The notes under the pieces were generated by a model. The model made no database searches. It saw only the letters and a program-made list of their open reading frames with translations, and was not told where the DNA came from. DNA of 64,000 bases from NCBI RefSeq assembly GCF_016906305.1, contig NZ_JADDOL010000005.1:124001-188000 (forward strand). Direction: 5' to 3'. The position numbers and the translations under genes are program-made. Positions 26,085 through 35,956 of the stretch are shown here, piece by piece. Numbering within the stretch: the first letter of the stretch is position 1; every line of letters begins with the position of its first letter. The DNA comes from Alloalcanivorax marinus. Its GTDB lineage: Bacteria > Pseudomonadota > Gammaproteobacteria > Pseudomonadales > Alcanivoracaceae.

Positions 26085-27359
26085 TTACAGCTCCGGGAAG
26101 ATCTCGCTCAGCGAGTTGAGCGGGTAGTGGGACGGGTAGCCCTTGCGCGCCACGCCGGATTCCACCGCCGCGTTGGCCACCGCCGCCGACACCCGGCCCA
26201 GCAGACGCGGGTCATTGGGCTTGGGAATGATGTAGTCGGCCCCGAACTTCAGCTCGCCGCCGCCGTAGGCGTCCAGCACTTCCTTGGGCGGCGCCTCGCG
26301 CACCAGCTCGGCGATGGCGTGCACCGCGGCGATCTTCATTTCCTCGTTGATGGAGGTGGAGCGCACGTCCAGGGCGCCCCGGAACATGTACGGGAAGCAC
26401 AGTACGTTGTTCACCTGGTTTGGGTAGTCCGAACGGCCGGTGGCGATGATGGCGTCGGCACGGGCGGCCTTGGCCACCTCCGGGCGGATCTCCGGGTCCG
26501 GGTTGGCCAGCGCGAAGATGATCGGCTTGGGCGCCATCTTCTTGACCATCTCCGAGGTCAGCATGTCCGGGCCGGACACGCCGATGAACACGTCCGCGCC
26601 ATCCACGGCGTCGTCCAGGGTGCGCTTGTCGGTGTCGTTGGCCAGCGCCGCCTTGTACTGATTGAGGTCGTCACGGCGGCTGTGGATCACGCCCTTGCGG
26701 TCCAGCACCAGGATGTTTTCCTTGCGCGCGCCCATTTCGATCAGCAGCCGCACGGAGGCGACACCGGCGGCGCCGGCGCCCACGCACACCACCTTGATGT
26801 CCTGGATGCGCTTGCCCTGGATCTCCAGGGCGTTGAGCAGACCGGCGCCGACCACGATGGCGGTGCCGTGCTGGTCATCGTGGAACACCGGCACGTCGCA
26901 CTGCTCCTTGAGCACGCGTTCGATCTCGAAGCATTCCGGCGCGCGGATGTCTTCCAGATTGATGCCGCCGAAGGTGCGGTGAATGCGCATCACGGTGTCG
27001 ATGAATGCCTGCGGGTCCTCGGCTTCCACCTCGATATCGAACACGTCGATACCGGCGAACAGCTTGAACAGGATGCCCTTGCCTTCCATCACCGGCTTGG
27101 AGGCCAGCGCCCCCAGATTGCCCAGGCCGAGGATCGCGCTGCCGTCGCTGATCACCGCCACCAGATTGCCCTTGGACGTGAACCGGTAGGCCAGCTCCGG
27201 TTCGCGCGCGATCTCGCGCACCGGCTCCGCCACCCCGGGGCTGTACGCCAGGCTGAGGTCGCGGCTGGTCGCCGCCGGCTTGGTCACCTCAACACTGATC
27301 TTCCCCGGACGCGGTTTGGCGTGGTATTCCAGGGCCGCCTTTTTCAGATCCTCGGACAT
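26085..27359 (-). CDS. NAD(P)-dependent malic enzyme, single-domain form
   Basis: Oxidative decarboxylation of malate to pyruvate. 424 aa, so it has the malic and NAD-binding domains but lacks the C-terminal phosphotransacetylase-like domain of long MaeB proteins. Seen: [11 protein letters not shown], catalytic Lys region [15 protein letters not shown], metal site [12 protein letters not shown], and nucleotide loop [14 protein letters not shown] 27359 has a GGAG site; an earlier in-frame codon is less likely. Same position as PA5046 in Pseudomonas. Confidence 0.93.
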   Translation of the reverse strand: MSEDLKKAALEYHAKPRPGKISVEVTKPAATSRDLSLAYSPGVAEPVREIAREPELAYRFTSKGNLVAVISDGSAILGLGNLGALASKPVMEGKGILFKLFAGIDVFDIEVEAEDPQAFIDTVMRIHRTFGGINLEDIRAPECFEIERVLKEQCDVPVFHDDQHGTAIVVGAGLLNALEIQGKRIQDIKVVCVGAGAAGVASVRLLIEMGARKENILVLDRKGVIHSRRDDLNQYKAALANDTDKRTLDDAVDGADVFIGVSGPDMLTSEMVKKMAPKPIIFALANPDPEIRPEVAKAARADAIIATGRSDYPNQVNNVLCFPYMFRGALDVRSTSINEEMKIAAVHAIAELVREAPPKEVLDAYGGGELKFGADYIIPKPNDPRLLGRVSAAVANAAVESGVARKGYPSHYPLNSLSEIFPEL

Positions 27360-27402
27360 GGGGGTCTCCACAAACACTCAATGACAAAAAACACACTTTG
27401 AA

Positions 27403-27431
27403 AAGCAAAAAGCACCCTGGCGGGTGCTTTT
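27403..27431 (-). terminator. Terminator of rpmE
   Basis: GCACCC/GGGTGC stem (27412-27427) with A/T runs on both sides; on the minus strand it ends in TTTTTGCTTTTC, just below the rpmE stop. Confidence 0.8.
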
Positions 27432-27459
27432 CACAGGCAAGACTTCGAGCTTGTAGTAT

Positions 27460-27681
27460 TTACTTGTTCTTGCCTGAGCGCATCATGCCGAAGCGCTGTT
27501 TGAACTTATCGATCTGGCCACCGCTGTCCGCCTGCTTCTGCTTGCCGGTGTAGAAAGGATGGCAGGCGGAGCACACGTCCACTTCGAGGCTGCCGCCACG
27601 GGTGGAACGGGTTTCGATCACGTTACCGCAACTGCAGGTCACGGTGACGTCCTGGTAATCGGGATGAATCTCTGGTTTCAT
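27460..27681 (-). CDS. rpmE: 50S ribosomal protein L31, zinc-binding form
   Basis: 73 aa from the ATG at 27681 (MKPEIHPDY). The four zinc ligands C16, C18, C37, C40 are present, so this is the zinc-containing C+ paralogue that can be displaced when zinc is scarce. It has its own terminator and is divergent from priA. Confidence 0.97.
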   Translation of the reverse strand: MKPEIHPDYQDVTVTCSCGNVIETRSTRGGSLEVDVCSACHPFYTGKQKQADSGGQIDKFKQRFGMMRSGKNK

Positions 27682-27761
27682 AGCAAAGCTCCTTCTGGTG
27701 TCGCCACCCGAGCCTCTCGTCGGGCACCACACTGGCTTGCGCCGGGCAAAAGTGAAGGCGA

Positions 27762-27778
27762 ATCATAACAGCTTGACA
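27762..27778. promoter_or_regulatory. Divergent promoter elements of rpmE and priA
   Basis: For rpmE, the minus strand carries TATGAT (27762-27767) as a -10. For priA, TTGACA lies at 27773-27778 on the plus strand, but its -10 (TAACCG after 15 nt) is weak. Confidence 0.35.
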
Positions 27779-27809
27779 CCGATGCGCAAGAGATAACCGG
27801 ACGCTCCCC

Positions 27810-29996
27810 GTGCCTTCTCCCTCCGTTGTACAGGTCGCCCTGCCGGTGCCCCTGCCCGGCTGCTTCGACTACCGCCTGCCGGCGGACGGCCCGCGGCCGG
27901 AACGCGGCTGCCGGGTGGAAGTGCCGTTCGGCCGCCGCACCCTGGTGGGCGTGGTGCACGGCCTGGAACCCAGCGACCGCAAACAGCTCAAGGCCGTCAA
28001 ACAGGTGCTCGACGACGAGCCGGTCATCGACCCCTTCCTTTATAGCCTGTGCGAGCGCGCCGCCCGCTACTACCACCACCCCCTCGGCGAAGTGCTCAAC
28101 TTCGTGCTGCCGGCGTTGCTGCGCCAGGGCCAGCCGACCCGCGCCGGCGGCGAGGTGCGCTGGCGCCTCACCGACCGGGGCCACCACGTGGCGCCGGAGC
28201 GGCTGGCGCGGGCGCCCCGCCAATTACAGGCCCTGGAAATACTGGGCGAGCACCCGCGCGGACTGACCCCGGCCATGCTGGAGGCCCTGTCGGTGTCGCG
28301 GCCGGCGCTGCAGGCCCTGCGCGACAAGCAATGGGTGGAGCGGGTGGAAATCGGCCCGGCGGCGCCAGCGGAGGTGGAGGAAGTACGCGCCGAGCCGGCC
28401 CTGCGCGCCAGCGGCGAGCAGCGCGCCGCCATCGAGGCGATCACCGCCGCCGAGGGCTTCCAGCCATTTCTGCTCGACGGCGTCACCGGCAGCGGCAAGA
28501 CCGAGGTTTACCTGCAGGCGATGGCGCCGGTGCTGGCCGCCGGCAAGCAGGTGCTGGTGCTGGTGCCGGAAATCGGCCTGACCCCGCAGACCCTGCGCCG
28601 CTTCCGCCAGCGCTTCGCGGTGCCGGTGACGGTGCTGCATTCCGGCCTCACCGACCGGGAGCGACTGGACGCCTGGGTGGCCGCCCGGGACGGGCGGGCA
28701 CGCATCCTGATCGGTACCCGCTCGGCGGTGTTCACGCCGCTGGCCCGGCCCGGCCTGATCATCGTCGATGAAGCCCACGACGCCTCCCTGAAACAGCAGG
28801 ACGGGTTCCGCTACCACGCCCGCGATCTGGCCACCTGGCGCGCCCAGCAACTGGACGTGCCGGTGGTGCACGGCAGCGCCACCCCGTCCCTGGAAACCCT
28901 GCAACTGGCCCGCGCCGGCCGCTACCACTGGCTGCGCCTGCGCGAGCGCGCCGGCGGCGCCGTGGCCCCGGCCATCGAACTGCTGGACGCCCGCGACGCC
29001 ACCCCGGACCGGCCGCTGCTGCCCGCTTCGCTTTCCGCCATCGAGCGCACCCTGGCCAAGGGCGAGCAGGCGCTGGTGTTTCTCAACCGGCGCGGCTTCG
29101 CGCCGGTGATCCTTTGCCGGGATTGCGGCTGGCAGGATGAATGCCCGCGCTGCGACAGCCTGATGACCTGGCACCGCAGCGAGCACCAGCTGCGCTGCCA
29201 CCACTGCGGCCACCAGCACCGGGTGCCGCAGCGCTGCGGCCAGTGCGGCTCCACCAACCTTACCGACGCCGGCGCCGGCACGGAAAAACTGGAAGCCCTG
29301 CTCAGCGACCATTGCGACGCCCCGGTGGTACGCATCGACCGCGACACCACCCGCCGCAAGGGCAGCCTGGACGCCAAGCTGGCGCAGATCCAGAAGGGCG
29401 AGCCGGCGGTGCTGGTGGGCACCCAGATGCTGGCCAAGGGTCACCATTTTCCGCGCCTCAGCCTGGCGGTGATCATGAACATGGACGCCGGCTTTCTCAG
29501 CGCCGATTTCCGGGGCCCGGAGCAGGCCGCGCAATTGCTGCTGCAGGTGGCCGGCCGCAGCGGCCGTCAGGACCGCCCCGGGCGGGTGCTGATGCAGAGC
29601 CGCCACGGCGACCACCATCTGGTGCGCCTGGCCGCCGCCGGGGACTACCACGCCCTGGCCGATGCCCTGCTGGACGAGCGTCGCGGGGCCGGCCTGCCGC
29701 CGTTCGGACATCTGGCCCTGCTGCGCTGCGAGGCCATGGCCATGGAGCAGGCGATGCAGTTTCTCGACGAATGCGCGCAACGGCTGCCCGGCCATCCCCA
29801 GGTGCAGGTGCTCGGCCCGGTGCCGGCGCCCATGGAGAAACGTGCCGGCCGCTACCGCGCCCAATTGCTGCTGCAAAGTCCCCAGCGCCCGCCCCTGCAC
29901 GGCGTGCTCGACGCCCTGATGGCGCTGGCCCGGGACCTGCCCTCCGGCCGGCGCTGCCGCTGGCACCTGGATGTGGACCCCATCGACCTGCTCTAG
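27810..29996 (+). CDS. priA: Primosomal replication restart helicase
   Basis: Superfamily 2 helicase that reloads DnaB at broken forks. 728 aa from a GTG start. N-terminal 3'-DNA-binding domain, then Walker A GVTGSGKT (224-231), DEAH at 320-323, zinc-binding cysteines from C436 (CRDCGWQDECPRC, then CHHC and CGQC), and helicase motifs V/VI (GTQMLAKGHHFP, LLLQVAGRSGR). The GTG start is supported by PSPSVVQVALPVPL, the usual N-terminal beta strand. Confidence 0.97.
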   Translation: MPSPSVVQVALPVPLPGCFDYRLPADGPRPERGCRVEVPFGRRTLVGVVHGLEPSDRKQLKAVKQVLDDEPVIDPFLYSLCERAARYYHHPLGEVLNFVLPALLRQGQPTRAGGEVRWRLTDRGHHVAPERLARAPRQLQALEILGEHPRGLTPAMLEALSVSRPALQALRDKQWVERVEIGPAAPAEVEEVRAEPALRASGEQRAAIEAITAAEGFQPFLLDGVTGSGKTEVYLQAMAPVLAAGKQVLVLVPEIGLTPQTLRRFRQRFAVPVTVLHSGLTDRERLDAWVAARDGRARILIGTRSAVFTPLARPGLIIVDEAHDASLKQQDGFRYHARDLATWRAQQLDVPVVHGSATPSLETLQLARAGRYHWLRLRERAGGAVAPAIELLDARDATPDRPLLPASLSAIERTLAKGEQALVFLNRRGFAPVILCRDCGWQDECPRCDSLMTWHRSEHQLRCHHCGHQHRVPQRCGQCGSTNLTDAGAGTEKLEALLSDHCDAPVVRIDRDTTRRKGSLDAKLAQIQKGEPAVLVGTQMLAKGHHFPRLSLAVIMNMDAGFLSADFRGPEQAAQLLLQVAGRSGRQDRPGRVLMQSRHGDHHLVRLAAAGDYHALADALLDERRGAGLPPFGHLALLRCEAMAMEQAMQFLDECAQRLPGHPQVQVLGPVPAPMEKRAGRYRAQLLLQSPQRPPLHGVLDALMALARDLPSGRRCRWHLDVDPIDLL

Positions 29997-30047
29997 GGCC
30001 CCTTCAGCCGAAGACGAAGGCGCCGATAGAAAATTCCGATGGAAATA

Positions 30048-30069
30048 AGTCATCTAAGTTGACTAAAAT
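30048..30069 (+). promoter_or_regulatory. Palindromic operator overlapping the promoter of the efflux pair
   Basis: AGTCATCTAAGTTGACT (30048-30064) is a 17-bp near-palindrome of the size bound by TetR/MarR-type regulators. It abuts a -10-like TAAAAT (30064-30069), 34 bp before the efflux start codon. No regulator gene lies nearby. Confidence 0.45.
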
Positions 30070-30102
30070 ACCGGCCTTTCCAATCTCAGCCGGGAGACCT
30101 CC

Positions 30103-31659
30103 ATGAGCCAGGTCGACGCCCTGTTCGACCGCTATGGCACGCGCTATCGCCTTTGGGTAACCCTCACCGTAATGCTCGGCCTGGTGGCGCTGGGCATGTC
30201 GATCACCATCGTCAACGTGGCCATTCCTTATATAAAGGGCGCCTTCGGCATGAGCGACAGCCAGGTACAGTGGCTGTCCACCGGTTTTCTGGCTTCCACC
30301 ACCGTGTCGCTGCTGATCGCCCCCTGGCTGGTGGCGTCGGTGGGCCAGCGCGCCACCTTCATGGGGCTGTTGCTGGTGTTCATCGCCGCCTCCTTTTTGG
30401 GCGGCCTGGGCCAGAGCATGGGCATGCTGATCGCCGCCCGGGTGATCCAGGGCGGCATGACCGGCCTGATCCGGCCGGTGGCCATGGAAGCCCTGTTCGC
30501 CGCCTACCCGCCGCAGAACCGGGGCATGGCCACCGCCATGTACGGCATGTGCCTGGGGCTGCCGCTGACCCTGGCCACGGTGATCGGCGGCTGGCTGGTG
30601 GAGCACTTCACCTGGCGCTATGTGTTCTTCATTACCCTGCCGATCTGCGTGGCGGCGGTGGTGATGGGCTTCTTCTTCCTGCCGCCCCGCGAGCACAAGG
30701 GCCCCCGGCCGCCGTTCGATTGGGCCGGCGTGGTGCTGCTGTTCACCGCCGTGTTCACGGTGCTGGCGGCGCTGTCCAATGGCCAGCGCTGGGGCTGGGA
30801 CGACCCCTATGTGCCCACCCTGCTGCTCACCGGCCTGCTGTGCGCGGTCACCTTCGTGGCCTGGCAGAAGCGTACCGCCCATCCGCTGCTGGATCTGGCC
30901 ATCTTCGAGAACCGCACCTTCGTGATCGGCACCCTGGCCATGCTGCTGTTCGGCGGCACCTTCTACGGCATCATGTATCTGCTGCCGCAGTTCGTGCAGT
31001 CGATCCTGCATTACAGCCCGATCAGCGCCGGCCAGATCTTCCTGCCTTCCACCGCGGTGCTGGCGGTGCTGGTGCCCATGGTGGGCCGGCTCAGTGACCG
31101 CTACCCACCGCACTGGATCACCCTGCCGGGCCTCGCCTGTACCCTGGCGGCGGTGTGGCTGATGACGCACATGGACTGGAACACCAGCTTCACCTACCTG
31201 GCGGTGGCCATGGCGGTGCTGTCCATCGGCATGGCGGCCTTCCCGCCGCCGACCCTGTCCAAGGCCATCGCCGCGCTGCCGCCACGGCTCACCGGCCACG
31301 GCTCCGGCGCCATCAACTTCGCCATGCAACTGGGCGGCGCCATGGGCACCGCCGCGCTGGTGATCCTGCTCGACCGCCGCACCGCCAGCCACGGCCAGCA
31401 CCTCAACGCCGGGGTACACGCCGGCAACAGCCAGGCCCGGGAGCAACTGGGGCAGCTCGCCGAGCTGGCCGGCCGGCTGGGCGTGCCGGACACCCAGCAA
31501 GGGGCCATCGCCGGCCATCTGATGGGCCGGGTGGAGGCCATCTGGGCCTCGATCCTGGCCTACCAGGACGGCTTCTGGATCCTGGTGGCCAGCCTGGTGG
31601 TGGTGGCGATCCCCTCGCTGCTGCTCAGCCGGCAGGGCGGCACCGCCACCGCCCGCTGA
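30103..31659 (+). CDS. MFS multidrug efflux transporter, EmrB/QacA (DHA2) family
   Basis: 518-aa inner-membrane exporter with about 14 helices. DHA2 marks: LVALGMSITIVNVAIPYI in helix 1, QWLSTGFLASTTVSLLIAPW in helix 2 (cited at 20 residues), IAARVIQGGMTGLIRP (motif B/C region) and a GRLSDR loop. GGGAG site before the ATG. The adaptor gene follows 33 bp later; together they resemble EmrAB. The substrate is not predictable. The pair sits between priA and argS, adjacent in Pseudomonas. Confidence 0.9.
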   Translation: MSQVDALFDRYGTRYRLWVTLTVMLGLVALGMSITIVNVAIPYIKGAFGMSDSQVQWLSTGFLASTTVSLLIAPWLVASVGQRATFMGLLLVFIAASFLGGLGQSMGMLIAARVIQGGMTGLIRPVAMEALFAAYPPQNRGMATAMYGMCLGLPLTLATVIGGWLVEHFTWRYVFFITLPICVAAVVMGFFFLPPREHKGPRPPFDWAGVVLLFTAVFTVLAALSNGQRWGWDDPYVPTLLLTGLLCAVTFVAWQKRTAHPLLDLAIFENRTFVIGTLAMLLFGGTFYGIMYLLPQFVQSILHYSPISAGQIFLPSTAVLAVLVPMVGRLSDRYPPHWITLPGLACTLAAVWLMTHMDWNTSFTYLAVAMAVLSIGMAAFPPPTLSKAIAALPPRLTGHGSGAINFAMQLGGAMGTAALVILLDRRTASHGQHLNAGVHAGNSQAREQLGQLAELAGRLGVPDTQQGAIAGHLMGRVEAIWASILAYQDGFWILVASLVVVAIPSLLLSRQGGTATAR

Positions 31660-31692
31660 GTTCATTCACGTGACCGAATCAAGGAACGCACC

Positions 31693-32832
31693 ATGACTTC
31701 GTCCTCCTCCGTCTCCCCGCGCCGTCCGTCGCGGCGGCTCAAGCTCGCCGCCCTGGCGATCCTGGCGCTGCTGTGCCTGGTGTGGATGGCGTTCGCCATT
31801 GCCCACCGGCTCACCCACGTGAGCGCCCAGGACGCCCGCATCATGGCCAGCCAGGTCACCGTCAGCAGCCGCCTGGACGGCTGGGTCACCGACTTCACCA
31901 TTACCGAGGGTGACCACCTGAACCAGGGCGACACCGTGGCCCGGTTGTACAGCGAGCCGGAGCAGCGGCGGCTGGCCTCCCTGGAAGCGGAGGTGGCCAC
32001 CCGGCAGGCCAAGGTGGACTACGAGCGCACCCGGCTGGCGCTGGGCGAACAGCAATTCCAGGGCGGGCTGACCATCACCGGCCAGGAACTGGACTCGGCC
32101 AAGGCCGCCGAGCAGGCGGCCCGCTCGCGCCTGACCAGCGCCCGGGAGGACTACAAACGCACGGAGGCCTTGTATAAGAAGGGCTCCATCTCCAAGCAGC
32201 GCCGCGACCAGGACTACTACGCCTACCAGACCGCCCGCGCCGAGTATCAACGCGCCAAGCAGGAAGTGGCGGTGAGCCGGTCCCAGGCCGACAACGCCCA
32301 TGTGGGCTTTCTGAACGGCGTGCAGGTGCCGCTGCCGCCGCCGGAGGTGATGCGCTCGCGCATCAAGGTGGCGGAAAACGAGCTGGCCCGCGCCCGCGCC
32401 GATCTGGAAGAGGAACAGGTGCGCATGCGCGACCTGCGGGTGCCCAGCCCGATCAGCGGCGTGGTCAACAAAACCCTGGTGGACCAGGGCGAGTACGTGA
32501 GCGCCGGCCAGCCGCTGCTGATGATGCATAACCCGGACGACCTGTGGGTGGAGGCCAACATCAAGGAAACCGACATCGGCGAACTGCACCCGGGCCAGCC
32601 GGTGGCGATCACCGTGGACGCCTACCCGGACCAGCATTTCGCCGGCGAGGTGCGCATTGTCGGCCGCGCCGCCACCAGCCAGTTCGCCCTGCTGCCCGAC
32701 CCCAATCCGTCCGGCAACTTCACCAAGATCACCCAGCGCATTCCGGTGCGCATCGCCCTCACCGAGGGCCCGGTGGAACGCATCGGCCCCGGGATGATGG
32801 TGGAGGTGGATATCGATATCAGCGGGGATTGA
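31693..32832 (+). CDS. HlyD/EmrA-type membrane fusion protein
   Basis: 379-aa periplasmic adaptor for the preceding transporter. One N-terminal helix (about 15-37), lipoyl half-motif TEGDHLNQGDTVARLY, a long coiled coil (about 92-220), second lipoyl half SPISGVVNKTLVDQGEYV, then beta-barrel VEANIKETDIGELHPGQPV. A TolC-like outer-membrane channel is not in the window. Confidence 0.92.
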   Translation: MTSSSSVSPRRPSRRLKLAALAILALLCLVWMAFAIAHRLTHVSAQDARIMASQVTVSSRLDGWVTDFTITEGDHLNQGDTVARLYSEPEQRRLASLEAEVATRQAKVDYERTRLALGEQQFQGGLTITGQELDSAKAAEQAARSRLTSAREDYKRTEALYKKGSISKQRRDQDYYAYQTARAEYQRAKQEVAVSRSQADNAHVGFLNGVQVPLPPPEVMRSRIKVAENELARARADLEEEQVRMRDLRVPSPISGVVNKTLVDQGEYVSAGQPLLMMHNPDDLWVEANIKETDIGELHPGQPVAITVDAYPDQHFAGEVRIVGRAATSQFALLPDPNPSGNFTKITQRIPVRIALTEGPVERIGPGMMVEVDIDISGD

Positions 32833-32904
32833 GGCGCCCCGGGGGGCGGCATTCCGGCCTGCTTTGCCGTACAATCGGCGGCCCATCCACGGCCCCGGAA
32901 GACC

Positions 32905-34668
32905 ATGAAAGACCGTCTTGTCGCCCTGATCGAGCAAGCGCTCGAGACGCTGACCGCCAACGGCACCCTGCCCGCCGACGCCCGGCGGCCGGTGCAGATC
33001 GACCGCACCAAGGACAAAAGCCACGGCGACTTCGCCACCAACATCGCGCTGATGCTGGCCAAGCCGGCGGGCAAGAAGCCCCGCGATCTGGCCGAGGCGC
33101 TGGTGGCGGCCCTGCCCGCGGACCCGGCGGTGGCGCGCACCGAAATCGCCGGCCCCGGCTTCATCAACTTCTTCCAGGCGGAAAGCTGGCTCACCGATCA
33201 GCTGGAGGCTGCCCTGGCGGATCCGCATCTGGCGGTGCCGCGCCCGGCCCGGGCGCGGACCGTGGTGATCGATTACTCCTCGCCCAACCTGGCCAAGGAA
33301 ATGCACGTGGGGCATCTGCGTTCCACCATCATCGGCGACGCCGTGGTGCGCACCCTGGACTTTCTGGGCCACAAGGTGGTGCCGCAGAACCACGTGGGCG
33401 ACTGGGGCACCCAGTTCGGCATGCTGCTGGCCTACCTGGAAGAGCGTAAGGACGAGGACGGCGACCAGGCCCTGAGCCGCGAGTTGTCCGACCTGGAGAC
33501 ATTCTACCGGGCCGCCAAGCGGCGCTTCGACGAGTCCGCCGACTTCGCCGACCGGGCCCGCGCCCTGGTGGTGGAGCTGCAGTCCGGCGACGACTACTGT
33601 CTGAAACTCTGGCGTGAATTCAACCAGGTGTCGCTGAGTCACTGCTTCGCGGTCTATGAGCGCCTGGGCGTGCGTCTGGGCCCGGACGATGTACGCGGCG
33701 AAAGCGCCTACAACGACGACCTGCCCAAGGTGGTGGCGGACCTGGACGCCGCCGGGCTGCTCACCGAGGACCAGGGCGCCCTGTGCGTGTTCCTGGACGA
33801 ATTCCGCAACAAGGACGGCGACCCGCTGCCGGTGATCGTGCGCAAGGCCGGCGGCGGCTATCTGTACGCCACCACCGATCTGGCGGCGGTGCGTTACCGG
33901 GCCGGCGCCCTGGGCGGCGACCGGCTGCTGTATTTCGTGGACCAGCGCCAGGCCCTCCACTTCCAGCAGATCTTCACCGTGGCCCGCAAGGCCGGCTTCG
34001 TGGACGCCCATGTGGAGATGGAGCACATGGGCTTCGGCACCATGAACGGCGCCGATGGCCGCCCGTTCAAGACCCGCGACGGCGGCACCGTGAAGCTGAT
34101 CGACCTGCTCGACGAAGCCGAACAGCGCGCCTACGACCTGGTCAAATCCAAGAACGCGGATCTGGCCGAGGACGAGCTGCGCACCATCGCCCGGGCGGTG
34201 GGCATCGGCGCGGTCAAGTACGCCGACCTGAGCAAGAACCGCACCAGCGACTACATCTTCGACTTCAACCAGATGCTCAGCTTCGAGGGCAACACCGCGC
34301 CCTACCTGCTGTACGCCTACACCCGGGTGGTCAGCGTGTTCCGCAAGGCCGGGCTGAGCCTGGACCGGGTGGGCGATCTGGACGGCGGTTTCCGCCTCGG
34401 CGAGGACGCGGAGCAGGCCCTCGCCGCCCGGCTGGTGCAGTTCGGCGAGGTGGTGGAACAGGTGGCGGCCAAGGGTCAGCCCCATTTCCTTTGCGCCTAT
34501 CTGTACGACCTGGCCGGCCTGTTCTCGGCCTTCTATGAACATTGCCCGATTCTCGCCGCCGATGACGAGGCGGTGAAAACCAGCCGACTGAAACTGGCCG
34601 CGCTGACCGCCCGCACCCTGGGCCGCGGCCTGACCCTGCTGGGCCTGGATCCCCTGGAGCGCATGTAA
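32905..34668 (+). CDS. argS: Arginyl-tRNA synthetase
   Basis: Class I synthetase, 587 aa. N-terminal Add-1 domain (1-110), HIGH motif HVGH at 134-137, and [19 protein letters not shown], the region standing in for KMSKS; the C-terminal all-helix anticodon domain ends with LGLDPLERM. Its stop overlaps the next start (TAATG). A TACAAT -10-like sequence sits at 32870-32875. Confidence 0.98.
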   Translation: MKDRLVALIEQALETLTANGTLPADARRPVQIDRTKDKSHGDFATNIALMLAKPAGKKPRDLAEALVAALPADPAVARTEIAGPGFINFFQAESWLTDQLEAALADPHLAVPRPARARTVVIDYSSPNLAKEMHVGHLRSTIIGDAVVRTLDFLGHKVVPQNHVGDWGTQFGMLLAYLEERKDEDGDQALSRELSDLETFYRAAKRRFDESADFADRARALVVELQSGDDYCLKLWREFNQVSLSHCFAVYERLGVRLGPDDVRGESAYNDDLPKVVADLDAAGLLTEDQGALCVFLDEFRNKDGDPLPVIVRKAGGGYLYATTDLAAVRYRAGALGGDRLLYFVDQRQALHFQQIFTVARKAGFVDAHVEMEHMGFGTMNGADGRPFKTRDGGTVKLIDLLDEAEQRAYDLVKSKNADLAEDELRTIARAVGIGAVKYADLSKNRTSDYIFDFNQMLSFEGNTAPYLLYAYTRVVSVFRKAGLSLDRVGDLDGGFRLGEDAEQALAARLVQFGEVVEQVAAKGQPHFLCAYLYDLAGLFSAFYEHCPILAADDEAVKTSRLKLAALTARTLGRGLTLLGLDPLERM

Positions 34669-35318
34669 TGGCGAAGAATACCCCCCGCCGCGGTGCCAGC
34701 CGTGGGCCAAGCAAGAAAAAAAGCCGCCAGGTCCCGGGCTGGGTCTGGCTGTTCACCGGTCTGGCCGCCGGCCTGTTCGTGGCCTTCCTGGTGCACCTGA
34801 CCCAGGTTCAGATGGACCAGGGTCGGGCGCCGAACGGCAACGCCGGCGCCGAGCCATCGGCGACCCGGGACGGCGATAAGGAACAATCGGATCAGAAGGC
34901 GGGCCAGGACGACGATCAGCCCAAGTTCGACTTCTACGCGGTGCTGCCGAAGATGGAAGTGATCGTGCCCAAGGGCGAGGACGAGGACGGCCCGTCCCGT
35001 CCGGTGAAGGAGGCCCAGCCGGCCCGCCCCGCCGAGCAGAAACAGCAGGACGACGACGCCCCGGTGGCCGGCCGCAACGACAAGCGCTTCGTGCTGCAGG
35101 CCGGCAGCTTCCGCAGCCAGGGCGACGCCGACCGGCGCCGCGCGGAGCTGATCCTCAAGGGCTACGAGGTGCGCATCCAGCCGGTCAAGCTGGACAACGG
35201 CGACACCTGGCACCGGGTCATGATCGGCCCCTACAACAACATCAACGCCCTGCACCGCGCCCAGGACAAGCTGGCCGCCAACGGCGTGGAAACCCTGCCC
35301 ATCCAGCTCAAGGAATAA
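34668..35318 (+). CDS. SPOR-domain cell-division protein, FtsN-like
   Basis: 216-aa bitopic protein: Arg/Lys-rich cytoplasmic tail, helix at about 24-43 ([20 protein letters not shown]), disordered acidic linker, and a C-terminal SPOR domain (about 140-216: [21 protein letters not shown] and [15 protein letters not shown] in part). Position between argS and hslV is the same as PA5052 in Pseudomonas and ftsN in many gammaproteobacteria, so it is probably the FtsN equivalent that activates septal synthesis. Overlaps argS by 1 bp. Confidence 0.85.
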   Translation: MAKNTPRRGASRGPSKKKSRQVPGWVWLFTGLAAGLFVAFLVHLTQVQMDQGRAPNGNAGAEPSATRDGDKEQSDQKAGQDDDQPKFDFYAVLPKMEVIVPKGEDEDGPSRPVKEAQPARPAEQKQQDDDAPVAGRNDKRFVLQAGSFRSQGDADRRRAELILKGYEVRIQPVKLDNGDTWHRVMIGPYNNINALHRAQDKLAANGVETLPIQLKE

Positions 35319-35325
35319 GCACCGC

Positions 35326-35350
35326 ACGCCCGGCCTGCCGCGCCGGGCGT
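35326..35350 (+). terminator. Hairpin after the SPOR gene
   Basis: Nine-bp perfect stem ACGCCCGGC/GCCGGGCGT with a 7-nt loop and no T run, so termination would be weak or factor-dependent. Confidence 0.35.
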
Positions 35351-35359
35351 CCGCGCCAC

Positions 35360-35385
35360 CTTGAATTTCCCCGGCGGCCCCTCAC
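35360..35385 (+). promoter_or_regulatory. Heat-shock (sigma-32) type promoter of hslVU
   Basis: CTTGAAT (35360-35366), 11 nt, then CCCCTCAC (35378-35385), close to the sigma-32 pattern CTTGAAA-N11/16-CCCCATNT. About 32 nt before the hslV start. hslVU is a heat-shock operon in E. coli. Confidence 0.5.
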
Positions 35386-35416
35386 ATCCTTCTCAAATCA
35401 GGATAAGGAGACCTCC

Positions 35417-35956
35417 GTGGAGCAATATCACGGCACCACCATCGTCTCCGTCCGGCGCGGCAACAATGTCGTGATCGGCGGCGACGGCCAGGTGACCCTG
35501 GGCAACACAGTCATGAAAGGCAACGCCCGCAAGGTGCGGCGCCTCTACCACGGCAAGGTGATCGCCGGATTCGCCGGCGGCACCGCCGACGCCTTCACCC
35601 TGTTCGAACGCTTCGAGGCGCAGCTGGAAAAACACCAGGGCCACCTGGTGCGCGCCGCCGTGGAGCTGGCCAAGGACTGGCGCACCGACCGCGCCCTGCG
35701 CCGCCTGGAAGCCCTGCTGGCGGTGGCCGACAAGGAAAACTCCCTGATCATCACCGGCAACGGCGACGTGGTGGAACCGGAGGAAGGCGGCCTGATCGCC
35801 ATCGGCTCCGGCGGTCCCTTCGCCCAGGCGGCGGCGTCCGCCCTGCTGCGCAACACCGACATGCCGGCCCGCGAGATCGTCGCCCAGAGCCTGAAAATCG
35901 CCGGCGATATCTGCATCTACACCAACCAGTCTCACACCTTCGAGGAGCTTGAATAG
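35417..35956 (+). CDS. hslV: ATP-dependent protease HslVU, peptidase subunit
   Basis: Proteasome-like threonine peptidase, 179 aa. Start is GTG with AAGGAG 6 nt upstream; no ATG is available. The catalytic Thr stretch TTIVSVRRG begins at residue 7, so six residues (MEQYHG) must be removed to expose it, unlike E. coli where Thr follows Met directly. HIGGDGQ-like [11 protein letters not shown] and [11 protein letters not shown] are conserved. Stop overlaps the hslU start (TAGTG). Confidence 0.97.
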   Translation: MEQYHGTTIVSVRRGNNVVIGGDGQVTLGNTVMKGNARKVRRLYHGKVIAGFAGGTADAFTLFERFEAQLEKHQGHLVRAAVELAKDWRTDRALRRLEALLAVADKENSLIITGNGDVVEPEEGGLIAIGSGGPFAQAAASALLRNTDMPAREIVAQSLKIAGDICIYTNQSHTFEELE

